A stretch of 43,885 nucleotides of DNA from Propionivibrio sp. (GCF_016790145.1 NZ_JAEUOI010000204.1:1-43885); one strand, 5' to 3'; positions 16,295-24,424 are shown, counted from the first letter of the stretch. Notes: generated by a model from the letters alone, not told the origin. Program-made: numbers and translations.

Positions 16295-17762
16295 CGAGAA
16301 CCTCTCGATCAACCTGAGCCTCGTCTCGCATACCAACGTCGGCAAGACCACGCTGGCCCGCACCCTGCTGAAAATGGATATCGGCGAGATCGGAGACAGG
16401 CCGCATGTGACGGCGTTGTCCGAGCCCCATCTGCTGATACAGGACAGTCAGTCTGCTTCACTCACCCTCTGGGATACCCCTGGTTTCGGCGACAGCGTCC
16501 GGCTTGCCAAACGTCTGAGCCAGCGCGGAAACCCTGTCGGCTGGTTCCTTTCGGAGGTTTGGGATCGCTGGATGTCCAGGCCCCTGTGGTCAAGCCAACA
16601 GGCCATGAAGAATGTGCGGGAACAGGCTGATGTGGTCCTCTATCTGGTCAATGCCTCGGAATCACCATCGGCCGTCGCCTATGTCGAGGCGGAGATGCAA
16701 ATCCTTTCATGGGTCGAGAAGCCGGTCCTGGTCCTGCTAAACCAGATGGGGCGACCGCGCCCGAAAGACGCCGAGGAAAAGGATCAGGCTGCGTGGCGCC
16801 AGTATATGGAGCGCTTCCCCTGCGTTTTCGGGATCCTGCCGATGGATGCATTTGCTCGCTGCTGGATTCAGGAGATCGCCCTCTTCGAGATGATCGGCAG
16901 GGCGATACCGGACTCCAAAAAGGCCGCATTCGAAGCGCTTCAGATGTCCTGGACCGCCGAACGGATCAATGACTACCGGCTGTCGGTTGCCGCCATCGGG
17001 AAATTCCTTGCCGCTTTGGCAGCGGACAGCGAGCGATTCGAGAGCGATGGGTTAAGCGGCAAGCTCAAGGCGATGGCGCGCAAGTTCGGGCGGTCTGACG
17101 AAAAAGATGTGCCGCCCGAGGCGAGGGCGATGGAGCGACTGGCAGAACGTGCCGCAGTCGCAATGAAATCGCTGACAGATCAGCTCATCGAACTGAACGG
17201 TCTCAAGGGTGAGGCGGCCAGGGAGATTCTGAACCGCGTTCAACAGGATCTTTCGATCGACGAGGAGATCAGCGAAGGCAGCGCTGCGGTGGTTGGCGCC
17301 GTAGTGTCGGGAGCGATTTCCGGCCTGGCGGCCGACCTGATGGCAGGGGGCCTCACCCTGGGTGCCGGAGCGATCGCCGGTGCAGTGCTCGGAGGGCTTG
17401 GTTTCGCTGGCGTGGCCAAGGGCTATAACCAGATGACTGGCAAGGACGGTAACGTCGTGCGCTGGAATCAGGAATCAATCGAGCGATTCTTCTCCGACAG
17501 CCTGCTTCTCTACCTTGCGGTCGCACATTTCGGCCGGGGCCGCGGCGAGTGGAGCCGATCCGAGCATCCTGAACACTGGCGTTCCGAAGTTCAGCGAGCG
17601 ATCCAGGGTGATTCGGCCGATCTCCACAAGCTTGCCCAAGGCGGAGCGGAGCTTGAACGTCGCCACCTGGAAGAAGCATTTGGACGATGCGCAGCCTGGG
17701 CAATCGAGCGGGTGCTGCGCAATCTGTATCCCGACGCGAAGCTGCCAAAGACCGGTTTGTGA
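16287..17762 (+). CDS. DUF3482 GTPase
   Basis: A 491-residue protein with an N-terminal TRAFAC-type GTPase domain. G1 is the unusual SHTNVGKTTL (K20), and G3 is DTPGFGD (D63). The expected G4 position reads LLNQMGRPRP, without the canonical NKxD aspartate. A glycine-rich hydrophobic stretch near residue 340-380 (VVGAVVSGAISGLAADLM, GAGAIAGAVLGGLGFAGVA) may insert in or touch the membrane. It starts inside the DUF2868 gene (ATG 16287), so the pair is translationally coupled. The likely role is a GTP-dependent switch acting at the membrane with DUF2868; the actual process is unknown. Confidence 0.86.
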   Translation: MSSENLSINLSLVSHTNVGKTTLARTLLKMDIGEIGDRPHVTALSEPHLLIQDSQSASLTLWDTPGFGDSVRLAKRLSQRGNPVGWFLSEVWDRWMSRPLWSSQQAMKNVREQADVVLYLVNASESPSAVAYVEAEMQILSWVEKPVLVLLNQMGRPRPKDAEEKDQAAWRQYMERFPCVFGILPMDAFARCWIQEIALFEMIGRAIPDSKKAAFEALQMSWTAERINDYRLSVAAIGKFLAALAADSERFESDGLSGKLKAMARKFGRSDEKDVPPEARAMERLAERAAVAMKSLTDQLIELNGLKGEAAREILNRVQQDLSIDEEISEGSAAVVGAVVSGAISGLAADLMAGGLTLGAGAIAGAVLGGLGFAGVAKGYNQMTGKDGNVVRWNQESIERFFSDSLLLYLAVAHFGRGRGEWSRSEHPEHWRSEVQRAIQGDSADLHKLAQGGAELERRHLEEAFGRCAAWAIERVLRNLYPDAKLPKTGL

Positions 17763-17856
17763 TTGAAACAGAACGTTTGACATGAGCGGGGCACAAAAGG
17801 CGCAGCCTATTGGGCATCCCCTCGATGGAAGGGTTGGGTTTCATGCCCAACGGACG

Positions 17857-18171
17857 CTATTTCGCTGGGACGACCAGCACGGCTTTCGGATTTGTGCCGG
17901 CGATAGCAAGCAACGTTCGGACGGCGCCGCTCGGTTGCTTGCGACCTTGCTCCCAGCCCTGTAGCGTGCGGACAGAAACGCCCAGAAGCGCGGCGAACCG
18001 CGACTGCGATAAGCCTGTCTTTTTGCGCGCTTCAATGACTGGTGACGTGACGACACCAACTTGACCAGCTTTCATCTCGCGGACTGACTGCAACAGATCA
18101 GCCGCAAGATCGCGTTTTGCTTCGTAGGCTCCGAGATCAGCTTTGGTAAGGCGTTTATTTTTCAAGGGCAC
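17857..18171 (-). CDS. XRE-family antitoxin (HigA/RelB-type), toxin partner broken
   Basis: A 104-residue protein with a GTG start at 18171. The C-terminal half is a Cro/CI helix-turn-helix: ARKKTGLSQSRFAALLGVSV followed by TLQGWEQGRKQPSGAVRTLL. Such proteins follow RelE-like toxins, bind and neutralise them, and repress their joint promoter. The toxin frame overlaps its start (toxin stop at 18155), the normal toxin-first order, but the toxin lacks its N-terminal half. The antitoxin itself shows no lesion and may persist as an orphan regulator. Confidence 0.85.
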   Translation of the reverse strand: MPLKNKRLTKADLGAYEAKRDLAADLLQSVREMKAGQVGVVTSPVIEARKKTGLSQSRFAALLGVSVRTLQGWEQGRKQPSGAVRTLLAIAGTNPKAVLVVPAK

Positions 18172-18334
18172 GGCGAATCTCCTTTAGCTTGGGCCCGGTG
18201 AGGTTGTCTGTCTTTGACTTTGCATATAGCGAAAGCAAGACAACTTCTCCTTCGGCGTTGCGAGTAACGTAAATGACCCGCACACCACCCGACTTGCCCG
18301 AGCCTGCTCGCTTCCAACGTACTTTGCGAATACC
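18155..18334 (-). pseudogene. RelE-type toxin remnant (C-terminal half)
   Basis: In one minus-strand frame the last ~60 codons read GIRKVRWKRAGSGKSGGVRV, then IYVTRNAEGEVVLLSLYAKS and a short tail to TAA at 18155-18157. This is the C-terminal half of a RelE/HigB-like mRNA interferase. Two adjacent TAG codons directly precede the GI, and no toxin N-terminus is readable in any frame upstream, where the sequence becomes the hairpin-rich region. Without the N-terminal helices it cannot fold as a toxin. Confidence 0.75.
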
Positions 18335-18650
18335 CTACTATGCCCTCTGCTGACTTCTCCACGGTATTCAGCGCCGGTTGCCAGACGCCCAGCTTCGATC
18401 CTTTGAAGCACCGGAGAGATCTCCCGGGGTAAGACACGTTACCTTCGCTGCATAGACGCCGGATTTATGACCGAAGGAAATCCCTGTGGGATAAAATGCG
18501 CCCTACTGCCGCAGATGGAGGGCTTTGCGGTCACGTTCCCACTCGCCCCGGATGCACCACGCCTCATATCCGGTTTTTTGTTCATCGTCCCGCAGTTTCG
18601 GATTGGGCGTCCCGGCCGCTCGCGGGGCTCGTAGCGTTCAGTCGGGCAAC

Positions 18651-18870
18651 GGCAAAGCAGTTTGCCATTGCAAACCCCGCCTTCATCCTTCAGACCCCGT
18701 CTCGCGACGACGCCCTTGCCCCTCTCCTTGCCTTCGGCTCTGCGTAGTGGGGTTGGACGCACCGAAGGTGCGGCAAAACCCGGCCATAGGACTTCCACCT
18801 ATGAAGTAACGCGCCATGCCCGGCGCACTCGTCTGAATTCACAGGCGCTGCGCGGCTATATCGCGCAGCG
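18651..18870. ncRNA. Chain of stem-loops, candidate structured RNA
   Basis: The gene-free stretch 18335-18920 holds five successive hairpins: GGCAAA/TTTGCC (18651-18666), GGGTT+CGCACC/GGTGCG+AACCC (about 18750-18782), CATAGG/CCTATG (18785-18803), GCGCC/GGCGC (18811-18826) and CGCTGCGCG/CGCGCAGCG (18846-18870). Each has a short loop, as in a compact folded RNA of ~220 bases. The layout is reminiscent of transposon-associated RNAs such as HEARO/omega RNA, but no IscB-like gene is adjacent and I could not compare it with a covariance model. Open frames across the region look like by-products of GC-rich palindromes. The coding strand is undetermined. Confidence 0.4.
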
Positions 18871-18920
18871 TCCGGTGGAATGATGGGTTCGGCCCCGCCG
18901 ACCTACGAGATGCTATTGTT

Positions 18921-19237
18921 TCAGGCTGCTTCGGCATGGAGCCGTACGCCAAGGGCATGAGCAACTTTGAGAACAGTCGCAAAGCTCGGGTTTCCACTTT
19001 CGCTCAGGGTTTTCAGAGACTCTCGCGGCTAAGGCCAGCATCGCGTGCCACCTGCGACATTCCTTTTGCACGAGCAATATCACCGAGTGCACGAGCAATA
19101 CCAGTTGCATCCTCAGGCGCCTCGGTGAGCCAAGCATCAAGGTACTCAGCCATCTCTGCTGGCGTGCGAAGTTGTTCCGCAACATCGTATGGCACAGTCT
19201 TCGTTTTGGTAGTTGGTTTGTGCAAAGTCTTGGGCAT
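18921..19237 (-). pseudogene. HigA-type antitoxin, frameshifted
   Basis: The frame from ATG 19237 gives a typical addiction-module antidote N-terminus (VPYDVAEQLRTPAEMAEYLD, ALGDIARAKGMSQVARDAGL, SRESL) and then hits TGA at 19013. Reading on after a one-base shift restores the expected C-terminus, KTLSESGNPSFATVLKVAHA then LGVRLHAEAA and a stop at 18921. The expected L-Y-K junction is reduced from TAC to TG, a -1 frameshift. The product would lose half of its helix-turn-helix. It is the partner of the equally damaged HigB toxin upstream. Confidence 0.82.
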
Positions 19238-19262
19238 TTCAGTTTCTCCTACAGATTCCTTG

Positions 19263-19497
19263 CTAGCAGCCTGTCGGACTTAAGAAGTTAAAATATGCCA
19301 AAAGCAACGTATTGATTAAATGATGATTTTGTAAAATTTTTCGGACGTTGCATATGGGGTGATCTGGTTTTTTGGCCGTAAATCACACGAAAATATACAA
19401 ATTGCATTGTTTAGCCAGCTTTACGGATCATGCACTTCTTGTAACTAGCTGTTTTTACATCGGAAGTAACTTTTCGGAAAGTCCGACAGGCTGCTAG
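19263..19497. mobile_element. 227 bp MITE with CTAG target-site duplication
   Basis: Perfect 15-base terminal inverted repeats CAGCCTGTCGGACTT (19267-19281) and AAGTCCGACAGGCTG (19479-19493) enclose an AT-rich interior with no coding potential. The element is flanked by CTAG on both sides (19263-19266 and 19494-19497). Removing it and one CTAG rebuilds the toxin's natural C-terminus IALARNL followed by TAG. A 4-base YTAR-type duplication is typical of IS5-group transposases, so an IS5-like element elsewhere in the genome probably moved it. Confidence 0.88.
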
Positions 19498-19603
19498 TGC
19501 AATCGCTGTCTTAGCGTCTTGCTGTTGGCTTGACTTATCACCGCCAACCAGAAGAACAATGATTTCGCTTCCCCGTTGGGTGTAGTAGACCCGATAGCCC
19601 GGC
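19494..19603 (-). pseudogene. HigB-type toxin remnant, cut at both ends
   Basis: The minus strand encodes [20 protein letters not shown] followed by [18 protein letters not shown], the conserved C-terminal half of a HigB/RelE addiction-module killer. On its 3' side a MITE interrupts the last codons (ARNL-stop lies beyond it). On its 5' side the first ~55-60 codons are missing, replaced by a nested hairpin repeat. An open frame still runs from an ATG at 19686 through the repeat and into the MITE, but it lacks the toxin N-terminus and cannot be functional. Confidence 0.8.
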
Positions 19604-19664
19604 CCGAGGCTAGGCTTCCTGAATTCCGGCTTGCGCCGGAATGAGCGAAGCCTGGCCTCGGGCC
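19601..19664. repeat. Nested double-hairpin repeat
   Basis: The outer arms GGCCCGAGGCTAGGCTTC (19601-19618) and GAAGCCTGGCCTCGGGCC (19647-19664) pair at 17 of 18 positions. The inner arms TTCCGGC and GCCGGAA (19624-19641) pair perfectly around TTGC. The inner core and right arm recur at 4880-4922. It abuts the truncated HigB remnant exactly where the toxin homology ends. Confidence 0.78.
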
Positions 19665-19704
19665 GGGTGTAGAACTTCATTACCAACCATGCACGGTTTA
19701 GCGG

Positions 19705-20073
19705 CTATTCGGCGATCAGCGCCGAAAGCTCCCGCTCCAGCAGAGCCGAATCGCCGAGGTTGAGTTCAACCAGACGGCGCAAATGCGTCACGCTGTCGAT
19801 GTCGATGCTGATGCACAGCAGGCCGGCCTGGGGGCCCTCGACATGGGCAACCTTGGTCTGCATGCTGATTCGATCGCTCGCTTCGCTCTCGTTGAGTTGA
19901 ACGTGCAGCATGCCGCTCGCACCTGCGCTGATGGGTGTGCCGGCCGGCAGACGGATCAGTGCGCCCTTGAGCGAAAGATCGAGAACAACAACTTCAAGGC
20001 TGCACTCGCCGAGAACCAGTCGGGCTGGTGCGTGGAAAGCGATGCGGGTGTGATGGCGGCGCTCGTCGGTCAT
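19705..20073 (-). CDS. PilZ domain protein
   Basis: A 122-residue single-domain protein. The c-di-GMP-binding signature of PilZ is present: an arginine-rich RRHHTR near the N-terminus and a D-L-S-L-K-G motif (DxSxxG) about 25 residues later. The remainder is a beta-barrel-like sequence ending in LERELSALIAE. It probably acts as a cytoplasmic c-di-GMP receptor. I chose ATG 20073 (MTDERRHH) because it places the RxxxR motif close to the start, as is usual. It lies 19 bases downstream of queE and may be co-transcribed. Confidence 0.88.
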   Translation of the reverse strand: MTDERRHHTRIAFHAPARLVLGECSLEVVVLDLSLKGALIRLPAGTPISAGASGMLHVQLNESEASDRISMQTKVAHVEGPQAGLLCISIDIDSVTHLRRLVELNLGDSALLERELSALIAE

Positions 20074-20092
20074 GGCGGTTTCCTGGACAGTA

Positions 20093-20752
20093 TTACTTGC
20101 CCCGCATGTTACCCCAAAGCAGCTTGTGCAGTTGTACCTGGAAACGAACCGGCAGCCGATCGGCGAGAATCCACTCGGCCAGCGTTCGCGGTTCGAGCGT
20201 CTCCTGCACCGGCGAGAAAAGCAGCGGGCAGAGCGCGTCGAGCCGGCGCTCGATAACGGTGTGGCGTGCCCATTCGTAGTCGGCACGGTCCTTGAGCACG
20301 AACTTCAGTTCGTCACGCGGGGTGAGCCGTTCAAGGTTCTGCCAGCGGTTTTTGCCGGATTCGCCCGAGCCGGGCGCCTTGAGATCGACAACCCGGCTGA
20401 CGCGCGGGTCGACACCAGCAATATCGAGTGCGCCGGAGGTTTCGAGCGAGACATCATAGCCGGCGTCGCATAGCGCGGTGAGCAGCGCCAGACAGTTCTT
20501 CTGGGCGAGCGGTTCGCCACCGGTAACGCAGACCTGCCGCGCCTGGTAGCCGGCAACGGCGTCGAGAATGCGGGTCAGCGTCATGCGCTGGCCGCCAGAG
20601 AAAGCGTAATCGGTATCGCACCAGACACAGCGCAACGGGCAGCCGGTGAGGCGGACGAAGACGGTTGGCAGACCGGCGCGCGAGCTTTCGCCCTGTACGG
20701 AAAAGAAAATCTCGCTGATCGTCAGCGCCGGAGGTTTGCTACGGCCTGTCAC
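20093..20752 (-). CDS. queE: 7-carboxy-7-deazaguanine synthase QueE
   Basis: A 219-residue radical-SAM enzyme that makes the deazaguanine ring in the pathway to preQ0 and queuosine. The cluster-binding CxxxCxxC is C38-PLR-C42-VW-C45, preceded by the substrate-binding ISEIFFSVQGESSRAGLPTV. Further family features are VCVTGGEPLAQ and SLETSGA. It starts 4 bases after the ybgF stop, at the distal end of the tol-pal operon, an arrangement I recall from several proteobacteria. No queC or queD is visible in the window. Confidence 0.95.
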   Translation of the reverse strand: MTGRSKPPALTISEIFFSVQGESSRAGLPTVFVRLTGCPLRCVWCDTDYAFSGGQRMTLTRILDAVAGYQARQVCVTGGEPLAQKNCLALLTALCDAGYDVSLETSGALDIAGVDPRVSRVVDLKAPGSGESGKNRWQNLERLTPRDELKFVLKDRADYEWARHTVIERRLDALCPLLFSPVQETLEPRTLAEWILADRLPVRFQVQLHKLLWGNMRGK

Positions 20753-20756
20753 CCGG

Positions 20757-21575
20757 CTACTTCTTCAGGCGTTGCTTCGCAGTGGCCGCCGCCGGGCTGT
20801 CCGGGTATTTGACGAGCACGCTTTCAAGCGTGATTTTGGCTCCCTTGGCATCGCCGAGTTCCTGCTGGCAGGTGGCCATGTTGATCATTGCATCCGGCGC
20901 TTTCGGGTGCTGCGGCCACTTGCTGACGACGGCCTTGTGCGCGTCAATCGACTTCTTGCAATCGCGTAGCGAGTAATATGCGTTGCCGAGCCAGTATTGC
21001 GCATTCGGCGTCAGCGTGCTGTCCGGGTGTTCTTTGACAAAGGCCTCAAAGGCGCCAGCGGCTTCCTTGATCTTGTTGGCCTTGAAGAGGTTGAGCGCGG
21101 CTTCGTATTCACGCGCTTCGACGGCCGGGTCGCTGGCGGCCTTCTTGCCGGGAACAGCCGCCGGTTTTGCCTCGTCTCCCGGCCTGCTCTCGGCGGCAGA
21201 GGCCGACTGCGGCTCCAGCTTGCGCAGACGACCGTCGAGGTCGATATAGAAATCCTGCTGCCGCTTCTTGGCCGATTCCAGTTCGTAGCTCAGTGTTTCG
21301 ACCTGGCCACGTAACTTGGCGTTCTCTTCGCGCAGTGCCTGAATCTGGTTGACCAGCTCGAATTGGGCCTTCGACAGCGTATCGAGACGCTCATTGGTCT
21401 TGATCGACAGATCCTTGATCTGCCGCCGTGCCTCGTCATCGTCGAACATGCCGGCCTGTGCTCGCGGCGCAGCGAACAAGGCAAGCAGCAAGGTCAATGT
21501 CAGCAAACCCGTTGCCAGACCCTTTGCGCTGCCCGATGCAAGCCCCGAAGCGAATCGCAAGCGGTGCCCCGGCAT
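20757..21575 (-). CDS. ybgF: Tol-Pal system coordinator YbgF/CpoB
   Basis: A 272-residue periplasmic protein. The signal peptide covers about 41 residues (GLLTLTLLLALFAAPRAQA). A coiled coil follows (QIKDLSIKTNERLDTLSKAQ and the next ~60 residues), then a Pro/Ala linker and C-terminal TPR repeats (YEAALNLFKANKIKEAAGAF, LTPNAQYWLGNAYYSLRDC, INMATCQQELGDAKGAKITL). In E. coli CpoB links outer-membrane constriction with PBP1B activity. The ATG at 21575 is one base after the pal stop. Longer in-frame starts inside pal are rejected because they bury the signal peptide. Confidence 0.93.
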   Translation of the reverse strand: MPGHRLRFASGLASGSAKGLATGLLTLTLLLALFAAPRAQAGMFDDDEARRQIKDLSIKTNERLDTLSKAQFELVNQIQALREENAKLRGQVETLSYELESAKKRQQDFYIDLDGRLRKLEPQSASAAESRPGDEAKPAAVPGKKAASDPAVEAREYEAALNLFKANKIKEAAGAFEAFVKEHPDSTLTPNAQYWLGNAYYSLRDCKKSIDAHKAVVSKWPQHPKAPDAMINMATCQQELGDAKGAKITLESVLVKYPDSPAAATAKQRLKK

Positions 21576-21576
21576 C

Positions 21577-22098
21577 CTAGAACTCACCGTTGTAGAGCAT
21601 GTCGCCGCGACGGTTCTCGGCCCAGGCGGCCTCGTTCTGGCCTTCGTTCTTCGGCTTCTCTTCGCCCAGACTGACCGATTCAACCTGCTCTTCGCGCGCA
21701 CCCAGCAGGGTCAACATCTTCTTTATCGCATCGGCACGCTTCTGGCCGAGCGCGAGGTTGTATTCGCGGCTGCCGCGGTCATCGGTGTTGCCCTGGATCA
21801 GCATCTTGAACTGACGGTTGTCGGCAAGGAACTTGGCGTGGGCGGTGACCAGATCCTTGTATTCGTCCCTGACCTCATATTTGTCGTAATCGAAGTAGAC
21901 GCTACGCTTGGAGAGTATGCTTTTCGGATCGGTGAGTATCGCCGGCAGACGGCTTCCATCGACGCCGCCGGCCGTCACCGTTGACACCCCGCCGCCACGC
22001 GTTTCAACCGGAGCGCCGTCTTGCCCGGAGGTATCGGGCGTCGAACTGCAACCCGCGATGAAAAATGCGAAAAGGGCGGCGATGATCAGTTGCTTCAT
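21577..22098 (-). CDS. pal: Peptidoglycan-associated lipoprotein Pal
   Basis: A 173-residue lipoprotein with lipobox IAGC (C17), a Gly/Thr-rich linker and a C-terminal OmpA-like domain: VYFDYDKYEV, QGNTDDRGSREYNLALGQKR and RADAIKKMLTLLG. Pal anchors the outer membrane to peptidoglycan and binds TolB. It lies between tolB and ybgF in the canonical order. Confidence 0.97.
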   Translation of the reverse strand: MKQLIIAALFAFFIAGCSSTPDTSGQDGAPVETRGGGVSTVTAGGVDGSRLPAILTDPKSILSKRSVYFDYDKYEVRDEYKDLVTAHAKFLADNRQFKMLIQGNTDDRGSREYNLALGQKRADAIKKMLTLLGAREEQVESVSLGEEKPKNEGQNEAAWAENRRGDMLYNGEF

Positions 22099-22155
22099 GG
22101 TGTTTCTCCTGCGTCAAGATTCGGAATGCCCGGAGCCCGTTCAGGGCTGGAACGA

Positions 22156-23448
22156 TTATCGGGTAAAGGGGCCCCACGCCGGCTCGCGCACATCGCCGGC
22201 CGGGATGGAAAGTCGTTGTTTGATGCGGCCGTCGATCGAGACGGCAGAAAGAACGCCGCGTCCGCCGATCTCGGTCGCTATCAGGATCATGCGGCCATTC
22301 GGCGCGAAGCTCGGCGATTCATCCTTGTTCGAGTCGGTGAGGATCTGCACCTGCTTGCTGGCCAGATCCATGACCGCCAGACGGAAACCGCTCTCGCGCC
22401 GGCTGATGAAGGCCATCGACTTGCCATCCGGCGAGATGCGCGGCGATACGTTATAGCTGCCTTCAAAGGTGATGCGCTGGGCGTCGCCACCATTGATGCC
22501 ACTACGATAAATCTGCGGGCTGCCGCCGCGATCCGAGGTGAAATAGATCGACTGGCCATCCGGCGAGAAGAACGGCTCGGTATTGATTCCGGAGGACGTG
22601 GTCAGGCGCTGCACGCCGGAGCCGTCGGCATTGACCGTGAAGATCTGAGAACCGCCTTCCTTGGACAGCACGACGGCGAGCTTGCGCCCGTCGGGTGACC
22701 AGGCCGGCGCCGAATTGGAGCCCTTGAAGTTGGCGACGACGATGCGTTGGCCGCTGGCCAGTGAATGCACATAAACCACCGGCTTCTTGTTTTCGAACGA
22801 GACGTAGGCCAGACGGCTGCCGTCGGGCGACCACACGGGCGAGATGATCGGCTCCTTCGACTTCAGCGCAGCCTGCGCGTTTTGCCCGTCGGCGTCGGCA
22901 ATTTGCAACTCGTAGCGGTTGGCTCCAGACTTCACTACATAGGCAATGCGCGTTGCAAAAACGCCGGGTTCGCCGATCAGCTTTTCATAAATGACGTCGG
23001 CAATACGGTGGCCGGCGGCGCGCAGCATCGGCGTCGAGGCAACAAAAGCGGCACCGCCGAGCGAGCTTTGCTTGTTGATATCGTAAAGACGGAAGCGGGC
23101 TTCCTGACGGCCGTCGCCGCTGGCACCGATGCTGCCGGCTGCCAGCGCGTCAGCGCCACGGTTCTTCCAGTCGCCATAGGACGGGCTGGACGACTCGGTC
23201 ATCGCGACGCCGCTGCTCTCGATCAGCTTGAACAGACCGCTGCGTTCGAGATCGCTGCGGATAACCGAAGTCAACGCCCGCGAACTGGCTGGATCGCCGC
23301 CAAAGTCGGCAATGGCCAGCGGAATCCGGTTGGCGCCGGCACCGGTGATTTCGATCGTCAGTTCGGCACGGGCCGGTGCTTGCAGCAGCGCCAGGGCGCT
23401 GAAAGCAATCAGGCACAGGCCGCGCAGTTTGAGCAAAGATCGACGCAT
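22156..23448 (-). CDS. tolB: Tol-Pal translocation protein TolB
   Basis: A 430-residue periplasmic protein. The start ATG 23448 gives a clean signal peptide ([20 protein letters not shown], cleaved near ARA). The N-terminal domain ([20 protein letters not shown]) is followed by a C-terminal six-bladed propeller with repeated WSPDG-type motifs ([86 protein letters not shown]). It binds Pal and is recycled by TolA. An upstream in-frame extension to 23556 lacks signal character. Confidence 0.96.
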   Translation of the reverse strand: MRRSLLKLRGLCLIAFSALALLQAPARAELTIEITGAGANRIPLAIADFGGDPASSRALTSVIRSDLERSGLFKLIESSGVAMTESSSPSYGDWKNRGADALAAGSIGASGDGRQEARFRLYDINKQSSLGGAAFVASTPMLRAAGHRIADVIYEKLIGEPGVFATRIAYVVKSGANRYELQIADADGQNAQAALKSKEPIISPVWSPDGSRLAYVSFENKKPVVYVHSLASGQRIVVANFKGSNSAPAWSPDGRKLAVVLSKEGGSQIFTVNADGSGVQRLTTSSGINTEPFFSPDGQSIYFTSDRGGSPQIYRSGINGGDAQRITFEGSYNVSPRISPDGKSMAFISRRESGFRLAVMDLASKQVQILTDSNKDESPSFAPNGRMILIATEIGGRGVLSAVSIDGRIKQRLSIPAGDVREPAWGPFTR

Positions 23449-23545
23449 GGAGCAAAGGCATCCGTTAAACAATGCGCGATTATATCCCCTTGGGGTGCGC
23501 GGCGTTTGTAACGAAAAGTAATATTGCATCAGGACGGTCTCTTGC

Positions 23546-24424
23546 CTACTCATCAAGCGGCCGGTAAGGAATCTTCAATACACGCTCAAAGAGTCCGGGG
23601 TCATCGGGTTTGGGAAGTGGCGAGGATTTCAGGATGGCGCGTTCGATGGCCGCATCAAGCGTCAGATTGCCGCTTGATTTGCGTACCTTGACGCTCAGTA
23701 CTTCACCCGAAGGAAGCTGGGTGACTTCAAAAACGGCTTCCGGGTTGCCCTGAATCGCTGGCGGCAGGACAATATTGCCGCGAATCTTGCCGCGCACCTT
23801 GGCCGCGTAGTCGGCCAGCCCGCGCGCGCGGCCGGCCGAAGCCTGCTCGGACTTGAGCTGGGCCAGCAGGTTGGCCTCGGCTTCGGCGCGTGCCCGCTGC
23901 TCCTGCGCCACTTTTTGCTGCTGAGTCTGTTTCAGGTCGCGCTTGAGTTCGTCTTCAAAGCTCGACCGGCGCTCAGGTTCGGGCTTTTTAGGTTCTTCCT
24001 TCTTCGGCTCCGGCTTCTTTGGCTCCTCCTTCTTCGGCTCGGGCTTCTTTGACTCTTCCTTCTTCGGCTCGGGCTTCTTTGTTTCTTCCTTCTTTGGTTT
24101 CTTTTCGTCCTTGATGGCGATATCCGGCTTGATCGTCGGCGCCGGCTCGACTCGAGGGACGGGCTTCGGTTCCGGCCTGGGTTCAGGTTTTGCTACGGGT
24201 GGCGGTTCAGCGATCGGCTCGCGTTTGGCAACGGGCGCCGCGACCGGCGCCGCACGCCAGACTTCAACCTCGACCGACGAGGGTGCCCGGCTCTTCCATT
24301 GCACACCAAGAAACAGGGCCGCGATGAGCAGCAGGTGAACGAGCGCCGAGAGGATTAGCGAGGTGACGTTCGACTCTTCAGGCGGCGGCTGGTGTGAGGC
24401 GAGTTCCACGGCATCGTCTTTCAA
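23546..24424 (-). CDS. tolA: Tol-Pal inner-membrane linker TolA, TTG start
   Basis: About 292 residues. One membrane anchor ([20 protein letters not shown]) is followed by a proline/lysine/glutamate-rich rod with four [10 protein letters not shown]-type units, a coiled-coil-like stretch and a C-terminal TonB-like domain ([20 protein letters not shown]). No ATG lies between the tolR stop and the membrane anchor. TTG 24424 gives [17 protein letters not shown], and GTG 24409 is the alternative. A longer frame reaching into tolR is an overlap artefact. TolA uses the TolQR motor to pull on TolB-Pal across the periplasm. Confidence 0.92.
   Translation of the reverse strand: MKDDAVELASHQPPPEESNVTSLILSALVHLLLIAALFLGVQWKSRAPSSVEVEVWRAAPVAAPVAKREPIAEPPPVAKPEPRPEPKPVPRVEPAPTIKPDIAIKDEKKPKKEETKKPEPKKEESKKPEPKKEEPKKPEPKKEEPKKPEPERRSSFEDELKRDLKQTQQQKVAQEQRARAEAEANLLAQLKSEQASAGRARGLADYAAKVRGKIRGNIVLPPAIQGNPEAVFEVTQLPSGEVLSVKVRKSSGNLTLDAAIERAILKSSPLPKPDDPGLFERVLKIPYRPLDE
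23971..24090 (-). repeat. Four 30-bp tandem repeats in tolA
   Basis: Four consecutive 30-base units, each ending in a TCCT-type word at 24000, 24030, 24060 and 24090, encode the TolA rod repeats (residues ~112-151). The last two are nearly identical, implying recent duplication. Unit number could vary between strains and alter the reach of TolA. Confidence 0.8.

Noticed and set aside
18439-18798. 119-codon minus-strand frame rich in Arg/Pro/Gly
   Set aside because: It reads through the palindromes of the stem-loop region; its composition is that of translated structured DNA, and similar spurious predictions are common.
18930-18960. GAGCCGTACGCC-like string resembling group II intron domain V
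   Set aside because: It is the reverse complement of the HigA antitoxin C-terminus (HALGVRLHAE), so the likeness is accidental.
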